Source of the DNA: JAFGED01 sp964551295
Lineage (GTDB): Bacteria > Chloroflexota > Anaerolineae > B4-G1
Reading direction: 5' to 3'
DNA length: 7,716 nt
NCBI GenBank assembly: GCA_964551295.1
Contig: CAZKDJ010000190.1
Span: 1 to 7,716, forward strand
Part shown: positions 1 to 5,933 of the stretch, one piece after another
Position numbering within the stretch: position 1 is the stretch's first letter
Layout: every line of letters begins with the position of its first letter
The notes under the pieces: generated by a model
Seen by the model: the letters and a program-made list of their open reading frames with translations, nothing else
Told to the model about the DNA's origin: nothing
Database searches by the model: none
Made by a program: the position numbers and the translations under genes

Positions 1-3
1 GTT

Positions 4-33
4 GAAAACGGCCCACCTAAAGGTGGGGGTTTC
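4..33. repeat. Stem-loop upstream of the first gene
   Basis: CCCACC (12-17) and GGTGGG (22-27) form a perfect 6-bp stem around a TAAA loop. A lower stem can pair GAAAAC-like bases at 4-9 with GTTTC at 29-33. The stem is followed by TTTC rather than a long T-run. It could be a terminator for a gene left of the window, or a subterminal hairpin of the sort found at IS200/IS605-type ends. No transposase is present to decide, and the identity is unresolved. Confidence 0.5.
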
Positions 34-50
34 TACCCTATTTACAGACA

Positions 51-569
51 ATGAAACGCTTTCGAGAGTTCATCTACGACCTGCATCCATATGCGCTGTG
101 TTGCATCTCGGCCCCGCTGACGGTTGCTCAGATCGTCATGGCGTTCGTTCTCCGCCAACCCGGCAGCGAGGTGCTGCGCCGGATCGGCTTGGTTTTGTGG
201 TGGACTTCGGCCATCTTCGGCTGGCTGCCCATCTTTACCTTTCTTAGGAAAGGGAATGTACCCAAGGGCAAAAGCTACGTCCACACCACAGCGCTGGTTG
301 ATACCGGCATCTATGCCATCGTCCGTCACCCGCAGATGGGCACCGCCTGGCTGCTGATGTGTGTCGCCTTGATGCTCATCACCCAGCACTGGATCAGCAT
401 CGCGCTGAGCATCCCGGCGATAGTGCTGGCCTACCTGGACGTTTTGAAAGCTGACCAAAGGTGCATCGAAAAGTTCGGCGACGCGTACCGGCGATACATG
501 GAAAGAGTACCGCGGGTGAACTTTGTGGCAGGCGTCATCCAATTGGCACGGCACAGAATAGGGAGATAG
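51..569 (+). CDS. Isoprenylcysteine/phospholipid methyltransferase family membrane protein
   Basis: This is a 172-residue integral membrane protein resembling the ICMT/PEMT-like family of SAM-dependent methyltransferases, which methylate lipid or lipid-anchored substrates at the membrane. The signature is in the second half: a TGIYxxVRHP block (residues 85-94) followed by a hydrophobic segment, then EKFGDAYRRYMERVPR (140-155), matching the family's C-terminal pattern of fG..Y..Y...vPr. Hydrophobic stretches lie near residues 15-35, 44-65, 97-110 and 114-132. The length is normal for small bacterial members. The ATG at 51 is the first in-frame start but has no clear SD site. The next gene begins 2 bp after the stop, so the two are probably co-transcribed. 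The substrate cannot be told from sequence. Confidence 0.8.
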   Translation: MKRFREFIYDLHPYALCCISAPLTVAQIVMAFVLRQPGSEVLRRIGLVLWWTSAIFGWLPIFTFLRKGNVPKGKSYVHTTALVDTGIYAIVRHPQMGTAWLLMCVALMLITQHWISIALSIPAIVLAYLDVLKADQRCIEKFGDAYRRYMERVPRVNFVAGVIQLARHRIGR

Positions 570-571
570 CG

Positions 572-1306
572 ATGAGTGCAAAACAATCGCGTTGGTTCGC
601 CTGGTCGCCAACCGGCGACACACTCGTGGCGGTGGTCGCCGAGCTCACAATGATCGCACTCTATTGGACCGCCACTCACCTGCTAGATAGCAACTGGGCC
701 GCCGTGCTGGTCTTTGGCTTGCTGACCAATCTAGGTCTCAACGTGCTTTTCCCGGTGTGGTGGATCGTCTACCACCGCAAATGGCCTTTGAGCGAGTTGG
801 GCATCACCACGCGCCATTGGCTCGCCAGCCTGCTCATCGGCGTTGGCCTGGCGGTCTTTAGCTCGTTTGGGCTGCGGCAACACGTAACCGGCGTCGATTG
901 GCTGCCCCATGTGCTCTTCAACGCCGTCATCCTGTGGGAACCCTTCTTCGTCTTCAGTTGGCTGCAACTGCGCTACGACCGCGCCTTTGGCATCCTGCCG
1001 GGGGTGCTGCTGACGGGCTTGAGCTTTGCCGCGTACCACACCGGCACCTACCCACCCGCCGGGTTAGTCACGCTGTTGATCTCGGGGCTTTTCTTCGCCG
1101 CCATCTTCCGCTTGACCTCGAACCTGCTGATCCTATGGCCGTTGGCCTGGTGCGTGGGGTCCTCGATCGGCACCCTGATGGGCGGCATGCAGTTCACCTG
1201 GAACCAGGTCGCAGCCTGGTCGGCTATCCTGCTGATCCAGTTGGCCTTCATCGGCTACATCTGGAGACGTCAGATACTGGCAGAGAGAATAGGAATTGGA
1301 GGTTGA
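572..1306 (+). CDS. CPBP-like (CAAX protease/bacteriocin-processing) membrane protein, degenerate motif 1
   Basis: This is a 244-residue multi-pass membrane protein. The start at ATG 572 is chosen because GGGAG (561-565) lies 6 nt upstream and it follows the previous stop by 2 bp; an in-frame upstream ATG at 461 would overlap the first gene heavily. The order of elements recalls the CPBP family: PLSELGIT (72-79) before a membrane helix, a motif-1-like WEPFFVFSWLQLR (122-134), then F152xxxH156 in a motif-2-like SFAAYH, then two more helices. In active CPBP proteases motif 1 is EExxxR; here the second Glu is Pro (P124), and the expected late His/Asn is not evident. It may be an inactive relative with another role, or only a look-alike. 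Its ICMT-like neighbour is notable, because CAAX proteases and ICMT act in sequence on prenylated proteins in eukaryotes. That link is inference only. Confidence 0.6.
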   Translation: MSAKQSRWFAWSPTGDTLVAVVAELTMIALYWTATHLLDSNWAAVLVFGLLTNLGLNVLFPVWWIVYHRKWPLSELGITTRHWLASLLIGVGLAVFSSFGLRQHVTGVDWLPHVLFNAVILWEPFFVFSWLQLRYDRAFGILPGVLLTGLSFAAYHTGTYPPAGLVTLLISGLFFAAIFRLTSNLLILWPLAWCVGSSIGTLMGGMQFTWNQVAAWSAILLIQLAFIGYIWRRQILAERIGIGG

Positions 1307-1310
1307 TCAA

Positions 1311-1937
1311 ATGGACACAGCAACTTTTTGGACCCAAGTCGCCACGTACAACGAGACGACGTGGCCGGTACAGGCCGTGATGATCGTCGCAGCCGCCTAC
1401 CTGACGTACCGTGTGTGCACCAGGCCAAGCGCCACGGCAGACGTATGGATGAAGGCATTCCTCGCCTTTGCCTTCGCCTGGGATGGCATCGTATTTTTCC
1501 TGGTCTTTCTCAGGAACCCGGTCTCTATGTTCACCGGCGCGCCGCTGTTCCTCATCGTGTCTATCCTGTTCGTCGTGGACATATTCGCCAAGAAAACGCA
1601 CTTCAAGCTGCCTGAAGGTAGGTGGATGAGAGGGCTGACCATTGTCTGGGTTTTGCTGGCGACCCTTTATCCCCTGATCGGGTGGCCGCTGGGCCACGTA
1701 TACCCCAAGGTCTTGCTACCTCTGCTCCCTTGCCCGCTCACCGTGTTCGCCATTGCCCTGGTCGCTGCGGCAGTGCCTGACACGGATAAAAAGGTCTTTA
1801 CCGCCCTGCTGCCGTGGGCCTTGCTGGGGCTGCCCAAGTGCTTCGGCGCGCTCGACTGTTACGAGGACTGCATCCTCTTCGCCGGCGGTGTCTATGGACT
1901 GATCGTGCTCATTAGAAATTGGAGGCTAATGAAATAA
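1311..1937 (+). CDS. DUF6064-like multi-pass membrane protein
   Basis: This is a 208-residue, strongly hydrophobic protein of unknown function. The start is ATG 1311, with GGAGG at 1298-1302 at 8 nt spacing; an upstream in-frame TTG at 1296 lies before the SD and is rejected. The N-terminal block FW...YNETTWP (residues 6-19) and the later LYPLIGWPLGHVYP (119-132) followed by PCP (140-142) resemble what I recall of DUF6064, a family of small membrane proteins without assigned role. About six hydrophobic segments are visible. Three cysteines near the C-terminus (177, 183, 187) sit in KCFGALDCYEDC and could bind metal or form disulfides, which is speculation. The gap to the preceding gene is 4 bp, and the stop overlaps the start region of the next, broken gene. 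Confidence 0.65.
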   Translation: MDTATFWTQVATYNETTWPVQAVMIVAAAYLTYRVCTRPSATADVWMKAFLAFAFAWDGIVFFLVFLRNPVSMFTGAPLFLIVSILFVVDIFAKKTHFKLPEGRWMRGLTIVWVLLATLYPLIGWPLGHVYPKVLLPLLPCPLTVFAIALVAAAVPDTDKKVFTALLPWALLGLPKCFGALDCYEDCILFAGGVYGLIVLIRNWRLMK

Positions 1938-2173
1938 CAACAGTAACCACCTCGGACAATTGGCTCACCAAGCGCATCATGCAGCTGACCCACCAAGAGA
2001 AGCGATTCGTCAACGACCCCGCCAATGCGGAGCGGGTGGCTCGCATCGCCGGGATGATACTGGAGCGGGCGACGTTGCCGTCGGATCTACGATGCCTGGA
2101 AATCGGCTGCGGGCAAGGAGCGGTGACCCGGCTGCTGGTGGAACGGTACGGCGCGCGGGTGGTCGCCAGCGAG
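1934..2173 (+). pseudogene. Truncated class I SAM methyltransferase (5' third only)
   Basis: About 80 codons align without gaps to the first 80 residues of the intact methyltransferase at 6140-6859; I count 43 of 80 identical by hand. The SAM-binding motif I, LEIGCGQGA, is present (residues 55-63), as is RVVAS before the acidic position. Similarity stops at 2173. After that the frame runs on through sequence antisense to feoB, so the rest of the enzyme fold is missing. A good SD (GGAGG, 1921-1925) is followed at 8 nt by ATA (1934-1936) where ATG would be expected; ATA aligns with the first ATG of the intact copy's Met-Met. A TTG at 1919 is in frame but lies ahead of the SD. The gene is almost certainly not functional as a methyltransferase. 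Confidence 0.8.
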
Positions 2174-2186
2174 TTGAATGTAATTA

Positions 2187-2215
2187 GGGCAAAGGCGCAC
2201 AGGGCACCTTTGCCC
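2187..2215 (-). terminator. Hairpin terminator of the feo operon
   Basis: GGGCAAAGG (2187-2195) and CCTTTGCCC (2207-2215) form a perfect 9-bp stem with an 11-nt loop, inside which G2197-C2205 can also pair. Read on the minus strand it begins about 40 nt after the feoB stop and is followed by TAATTACATT, a weak U-rich tail. It therefore fits an intrinsic terminator for the feo operon. On the plus strand it is followed by AAAAG, so it would work poorly for the upstream plus-strand genes. Confidence 0.65.
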
Positions 2216-2254
2216 AAAAGTTGCAACTGCCGAACCGATTCCAGATTCGCTTGT

Positions 2255-3973
2255 CTACAGCCCAAGCAGCCGTCCGCCTTGATAGACAACCACGGCCACC
2301 ACCCATCCCAGGGCCGTCAGGTAGGCCGCGTTGAACAACGTCCACTTGACGCCGTACTCTTGCTTCTGGGCGGCCACAGCCACCATGCAGGGAATGTAGA
2401 GCAGGACGAAGACGTTAAAGGCTACGGCCTTCAGTGGCGTGAAGTTCGCCTGCAGCGCCTCCATCAGCGCGGTGTCTTCCTCCTCTTCCTCGCCGCCCAT
2501 CAGGTCTACGCCGGGGATGATGCTGACCGCCGCCTTCACCGTGTCCACCGTCGCTTCCCAGAAGCTGACCACGGTATCACCCAGGTCTTGGAAGAAGGTG
2601 GTCGGCTGCGCCGCTTCCACCTCTTCCTCACCGCCGACGTAGATCTGGCTCATCGTGCCCACCACGACCTCCTTGGCTACAAAGCCTGTCACCAGCGAGC
2701 CGGACGCCTTCCAGTTGCCAAAGCCCGCCGGGGTGAAGATCGGCGCGATCACGCGCGACACCCCCGCGAAGGCACTGTCGTCCACGTTGGCATCCGCGAA
2801 CGAGCCACCGCCGCGCACCGGGATCGCCAGCAGGAACCAGATGATGACGCTCGTCGCCAGGATGATGGTCGCCGCGCGCTTGATGAAGATCGCGCTGCGC
2901 TCCCACATGTGCGTCCAAACGCCGCGGAGCGTCGGCATGCGATAAGGCGGCAGCTCCATCACGAACGGAGCCGGCGGCTTGTTCTTGTACAGCACACGCT
3001 TCATCACCACGCCGGTGAGGATCGCCAGGACGATGCCGACGAGGTACATTGAGAAGATAAAGCGGCCCGGGTTGCCGGGGAAGAAAGCCGCGGCGAAGAC
3101 GGCGTAGACCGGCAGCCGCGCACCGCAGCTCATCATCGGCACCAGGAAACCGGTCAGCTTGCGGTCGTCCTCGTTCTCCAGCGTCCGCGTGGCGTAGATA
3201 CCAGGCACGGTGCAGCCGAAGCCGACCAGCATCGGCAAGAAGCTCTTGCCGTGCAGGCCCACGGCATGCATCAGCCGGTCCATCACGAAGGCAGCGCGCG
3301 CCATGTAGCCCGAGTCCTCCAGCACGGCCAGGAAGAAGTACATGAAGAGCAGCACCGGCGCGAAGACCAGCACGCCGCCCACACCGGCGATAACGCCGTC
3401 AACCATCAGCGACTCGAACCACGTGCCACCGAGACCGATGAGGTTGAGGATAGCGACCATCCACCTGGTAATCGGCCCACCGATGACGCCGTCTACCCAG
3501 TCCAGGTACGGCCCGGAGACCTCGGCCGTCATCTTGAAAACAACCCACATCGCGGCCAGGAACATGGGGATACCCAGGATGCGGTTGGTGACGATCTTGT
3601 CGATCCTGTCGGAAAGCGTCCTGCGCTCCGCCGCCGTGCGGTGCACCACCTCCCTGACCAGGCCGTTGATGAAGCCATAGCGCCGGTCGGCGATGATGGT
3701 GTCCACGTCGTCGCCGAAGATGCTGCGCAGGTGCGCAACGCTCTTGCGTGCCTGGGCCACGATGCCTGCGCTTCCCTCCACGGCCTCGACCCTGGGTAGA
3801 ATGTCGGCATCCTCCTCCAACAATTTGACGGCCAACCAGCGAGCGGGGTAGTGGTCGGCCAGCGCTGATACCTGCTCAATGGCCGCTTGCAGATGGGCAA
3901 TCTCCTGCTCTACCTCGCGCCCGTAATCCACCAGGATAATTCCCCTGGTATAAGCTAACTCATGCATTGCCAT
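2255..3973 (-). CDS. feoB: FeoB membrane permease (split C-terminal part: helical domain plus transmembrane gates)
   Basis: This is the Fe(II) transport core of FeoB, encoded apart from its GTPase domain. From ATG 3973 (572 aa) it begins with the helical GDI-type region, including the typical PARWLAVKLLEED (43-55). The membrane part has the first Gate domain with GFGCTVPG (251-258, Cys254) and SCGARLPVY (282-290, Cys283), the conserved ELPPYRMP (340-347), and the second Gate with FVAKEVVVGTM (431-441) and YIPCMVA (526-532, Cys529). An acidic loop (GGEEEEED, about residues 493-500) precedes the last helices. GTG at 3982 also opens the frame, but GGAGGAGGAG at 3982-3991 is 8 nt from ATG 3973, which favours that start. 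It lies in the same reading frame as the upstream G-domain gene, 48 bp away. It appears complete and functional. Confidence 0.95.
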   Translation of the reverse strand: MAMHELAYTRGIILVDYGREVEQEIAHLQAAIEQVSALADHYPARWLAVKLLEEDADILPRVEAVEGSAGIVAQARKSVAHLRSIFGDDVDTIIADRRYGFINGLVREVVHRTAAERRTLSDRIDKIVTNRILGIPMFLAAMWVVFKMTAEVSGPYLDWVDGVIGGPITRWMVAILNLIGLGGTWFESLMVDGVIAGVGGVLVFAPVLLFMYFFLAVLEDSGYMARAAFVMDRLMHAVGLHGKSFLPMLVGFGCTVPGIYATRTLENEDDRKLTGFLVPMMSCGARLPVYAVFAAAFFPGNPGRFIFSMYLVGIVLAILTGVVMKRVLYKNKPPAPFVMELPPYRMPTLRGVWTHMWERSAIFIKRAATIILATSVIIWFLLAIPVRGGGSFADANVDDSAFAGVSRVIAPIFTPAGFGNWKASGSLVTGFVAKEVVVGTMSQIYVGGEEEVEAAQPTTFFQDLGDTVVSFWEATVDTVKAAVSIIPGVDLMGGEEEEEDTALMEALQANFTPLKAVAFNVFVLLYIPCMVAVAAQKQEYGVKWTLFNAAYLTALGWVVAVVVYQGGRLLGL

Positions 3974-3996
3974 AACATACACTCCTCCTCCAGGAT

Positions 3997-4025
3997 TTGC
4001 TCATTTGCCATTCGTCATTTGTCAT
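3997..4025 (-). repeat. 7-bp tandem repeat between the feoB halves
   Basis: On the minus strand the units are ATGACAA (4025-4019), ATGACGA (4018-4012), ATGGCAA (4011-4005) and a degenerate 8-nt ATGAGCAA (4004-3997). It is a short imperfect heptamer array. The TGA stop of the G-domain gene (4024-4022) is inside the first unit, and a second in-frame TGA (4003-4001) is in the fourth. The array therefore overlaps the end of one gene and fills most of the spacer to the next. Confidence 0.75.
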
Positions 4026-4528
4026 CGACTACCTGCCGCCTGCACAGCCGCTTGCAGCAACTGATCGATTCCCTTCCCCCTGCTGGCGACCGTGCGCACC
4101 ACCGGCGTTCCACCCAGTCCCTGGGACAGCTTCTCCACGTCGATCCGCAGCCCGCGTGAATCGGCGATGTCGCTCATGTTGAGGGCCAGCACCACGGGAA
4201 CGTCCAGTTCCAGGATCTGGATGGCCAGGTACAGGTTGCGCTCCAGGTTAGCAGCGTCCACCACATCGATCACCACCTCGGGCTTTTCCTCGATGATATA
4301 GTCCCGGGCGATCACCTCCTCCAGGGAGTAGGCCGTCAGGCTGTAGGTGCCCGGCAGATCTACGACCCGGATTTCCTGTCCGTCGCGCTTGCAGACGCCC
4401 TCCTTCTTCTCGACGGTCTTCCCCGGCCAGTTCCCGACGTGCTGGTGGGCACCGGTGAGGGCGTTAAACACGGTGCTCTTGCCAGAGTTGGGATTGCCGG
4501 CCAGAGCAATAGTGAATTGCTTTGCCAT
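4022..4528 (-). CDS. feoB: FeoB GTPase domain as a separate protein
   Basis: This is a 168-residue soluble G protein equal to the N-terminal domain of FeoB. All guanine-nucleotide motifs are visible: G1 GNPNSGKS (11-18), G2 Thr38 within HVGNWPGKTVEKKEG, G3 DLPG (57-60), G4 NMSD (117-120; FeoB proteins use NMxD) and G5 near ASRGKG (148-153). It ends directly after the G domain, where a full-length FeoB continues into the helical domain and permease. ATG 4528 is preferred over the in-frame start at 4543 because GGAGG (4534-4538) lies 5 nt before it. It follows feoA by 18 bp. It presumably docks on the separately made permease at the cytoplasmic face and gates Fe(II) transport by GTP hydrolysis. 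The split form is unusual; all key residues are intact, so decay is unlikely. Confidence 0.92.
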   Translation of the reverse strand: MAKQFTIALAGNPNSGKSTVFNALTGAHQHVGNWPGKTVEKKEGVCKRDGQEIRVVDLPGTYSLTAYSLEEVIARDYIIEEKPEVVIDVVDAANLERNLYLAIQILELDVPVVLALNMSDIADSRGLRIDVEKLSQGLGGTPVVRTVASRGKGIDQLLQAAVQAAGSR

Positions 4529-4546
4529 TTGATCCTCCTTCATCCA

Positions 4547-4777
4547 TTACGTTTTCAATGGCTCGACCATAATCTTGTGCGCCATACCCCGGCCCAGCCC
4601 TAGCCGGGCGTCGTCCTTGAAGGCCACGATGAGCGGCCCCCAGGTATCTCCCTGCACTACCTGCAGAATTGTTCCCGGCGTCAGCCCCAGGTCCGCCAGG
4701 CGCTTGCGGACGCATCGCCCGCCGCGGATGGCGACCAGCTTTACGTCTTCACCCGGCGTAGCCATTGTTAGAGGCAT
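4547..4777 (-). CDS. feoA: FeoA, small SH3-like Fe(II) transport accessory protein
   Basis: This is a cytoplasmic beta-barrel protein of 76 residues, usual for FeoA, which assists FeoB in Fe(II) uptake. The family pattern is clear: VKLVAIRGG near the N-terminus, RKRLADLGLTPGTILQVV in the middle, and the closing RLGLGRGMAHKIMVEP with the typical l..l..A..I.V shape. Two ATGs are adjacent. The second (4777) is 7 nt from GGAGG (4785-4789) and the first (4780) only 4 nt, so the second is chosen. It starts 12 bp after the regulator's stop and its SD overlaps that stop, which suggests translational coupling. It is the third FeoA-type domain in the operon, after two in the regulator. Confidence 0.9.
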   Translation of the reverse strand: MPLTMATPGEDVKLVAIRGGRCVRKRLADLGLTPGTILQVVQGDTWGPLIVAFKDDARLGLGRGMAHKIMVEPLKT

Positions 4778-4789
4778 CATACCACCTCC

Positions 4790-5050
4790 TTACCGCATCA
4801 CTTCCACGGTGATGTCTCGCGCCTCGCTCTTACGCAGGCTGAGGCTGTATCCCTTGACCTCGAACTCGACGGGGTCGCCCAGCGGCGCCACGCGCACCAC
4901 CTTCACCTCGGTACCCGGCACAAGCCCCATATCCATCATGCGCCGCCTTGCCGGTCCCTTGCCGCCCACGCGCACGACGATGCCGCGCTGCCCGACAGAC
5001 AGCTTGTTCAGTGGCACCTGGTTGACTCCTGTGTCAGTTCCTGATTCCAT
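4790..5050 (-). other. Possible internal translation unit: free FeoA domain (86 aa)
   Basis: Within the regulator frame, codon 256 is ATG (5050-5048), preceded at 9 nt by AAGGAG (5065-5060). From here the frame encodes only the second FeoA domain plus a short leader. The site is better placed than the SD of the regulator itself. A TAA in another frame (5066-5064) directly precedes the SD, as at a normal gene junction. Either the fusion arose from two adjacent genes, or the transcript makes both the full regulator and a free FeoA. Confidence 0.4.
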
Positions 5051-5815
5051 TTCCGTTTTCTCCTTATTCGACGATGATGTTGATTGTAGAGGAACGTCCG
5101 GCCCAATCTCGCCCTCGGTCTCCTCCCGTTCTACCCGTATCGTCTCTGCAAGACTCCGCGCCAGCGAGATGTGCTTTCCCCCAACCTGCACCAGCAGGGA
5201 GTCCTCGGCGTCTGCTACCAGGGCGACCCGTGCCCCCGGCCGCAGTCCCTGCTCGTTAAGAAAGGTGCGGGATGGGTCGTCGCCCTCGCAGCCGATCACG
5301 TGACCGCGCCGACCGACAGATAACGACGTCAAGGGAATCAGAGATTGCGCCGGAAGCGCCCCCTCGTTCGTGGGGATAGGGTCCCCCCTGGGATTGACCG
5401 TGGGATACCCCAGGAAGGCATCGAGCCGGTCAGCTACCGCATTAGAAGTGACGTGCTCCAGCCGGCAGGCGGCTTCGTGGGCCTTTTCGTAACCCAGCCC
5501 GAGCCTCTCCACCAGGAACACCTCCCACAACCGGTGACGGCGCAGGACATAGTAGGCCCGTTGTTCGCCTTCCGGCGTGAGAGAGGCTCCTTGGTATGGC
5601 CGGTAGATCACCAGCCCTTGCTCCTGCAACCTGCGGCACATCTCGTTGACCGAGACGGAGGAGATGGAGAGTTCCTGGGCCAGTTGGGAGAGAGGGACTG
5701 GCTTCCCGTCGACTCGCAGCCGGACGATGGTGACCAAGTAGGTCTGCACACTTTCGCTGAGCAAAGAAAAAGCCTCCTCTTGCGTGTTTAAGTCTACCAT
5801 AATATCTTGCCGCAT
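4790..5815 (-). CDS. DtxR/IdeR-type iron-dependent regulator with two C-terminal FeoA domains
   Basis: This is a 341-residue fusion. Residues 23-75 are a winged helix with recognition segment PLSQLAQELSISSVSVNEM (41-59). Residues 90-140 are the metal-binding and dimerisation domain with H94, E98, H113, C117, E120 and H121, matching DtxR H79, E83, H98, C102, E105 and H106; the Cys points to the iron-type rather than the MntR-type site. The residue matching DtxR Met10 is Thr25. Residues about 160-236 form an SH3/FeoA-like domain as in IdeR. A polar linker (237-266) leads to a second FeoA domain (267-341, with MMDMGLVPGTEVKVV). Typical DtxR proteins are about 225 residues, so the last domain is extra. 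An internal ATG at 5050 has its own SD. ATG 5800 is an alternative start; neither has a strong SD. It heads the feo operon and probably represses it when iron is plentiful. Confidence 0.88.
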   Translation of the reverse strand: MRQDIMVDLNTQEEAFSLLSESVQTYLVTIVRLRVDGKPVPLSQLAQELSISSVSVNEMCRRLQEQGLVIYRPYQGASLTPEGEQRAYYVLRRHRLWEVFLVERLGLGYEKAHEAACRLEHVTSNAVADRLDAFLGYPTVNPRGDPIPTNEGALPAQSLIPLTSLSVGRRGHVIGCEGDDPSRTFLNEQGLRPGARVALVADAEDSLLVQVGGKHISLARSLAETIRVEREETEGEIGPDVPLQSTSSSNKEKTEMESGTDTGVNQVPLNKLSVGQRGIVVRVGGKGPARRRMMDMGLVPGTEVKVVRVAPLGDPVEFEVKGYSLSLRKSEARDITVEVMR

Positions 5816-5820
5816 ATTCT

Positions 5821-5834
5821 TTAGGCTTGCCTTA
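5821..5834 (-). promoter_or_regulatory. DtxR-like operator over the feo transcription start
   Basis: TTAGGCTTGCCTTA is a near-perfect palindrome (TTAGGC / GCCTTA, one mismatched pair). It resembles the core of the DtxR/IdeR consensus, in which TTAGG and CCTAA half-sites face each other. It touches the -10 hexamer and spans the predicted start of transcription, where a bound repressor would block RNA polymerase. The first downstream gene encodes a DtxR-type protein, so autoregulation is likely. Confidence 0.6.
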
Positions 5835-5862
5835 TTTTAACACGTGACGTGCAAGTTGTCAA
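5834..5862 (-). promoter_or_regulatory. Sigma70-type promoter of the feo operon
   Basis: On the minus strand TTGACA (5862-5857) is separated by exactly 17 bp from TAAAAT (5839-5834). This is a perfect -35 and a good -10. Transcription should start near 5827, leaving only about 12 nt before ATG 5815, or 27 nt before ATG 5800. The short leader slightly favours ATG 5800 as the regulator start. Confidence 0.75.
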
Positions 5863-5933
5863 GGAGCGAATGCACACTGCGAATGTTCCCCCTTCACCAT
5901 ATCTTTCAGACCATTCACCTCTCTATTTCGACC

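Noticed and set aside
42..623. Minus-strand open frame of 193 codons
   Set aside because: It is antisense to the ICMT-like gene, which has clear family motifs.
2219..2228. Perfect 10-bp palindrome AGTTGCAACT
   Set aside because: It is short, single copy and not linked to a promoter; it could be chance.
2478..2500. Simple TCC/TCT-rich tract
   Set aside because: It encodes the acidic Glu run in the FeoB cytoplasmic loop and needs no other explanation.
2174..3052. Long plus-strand open frame continuing from the broken methyltransferase
   Set aside because: After 2173 it is antisense to feoB, rich in His, Arg and Asp with no recognisable domain. It is a by-product of codon bias on the minus strand.
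3251..3799. Plus-strand open frame of 182 codons
   Set aside because: It is antisense to conserved FeoB permease sequence and has no SD or domain.
4001..4024. TGA recoding as an explanation for the in-frame split of FeoB
   Set aside because: TGA ends the CPBP-like gene normally, Trp is encoded by TGG, and the second feoB half has its own strong SD. No selenocysteine insertion hairpin was seen.
4575..5303. Plus-strand open frame of 242 codons
   Set aside because: It is antisense to feoA and the regulator, with a Ser/Arg/Pro-rich composition typical of shadow frames.
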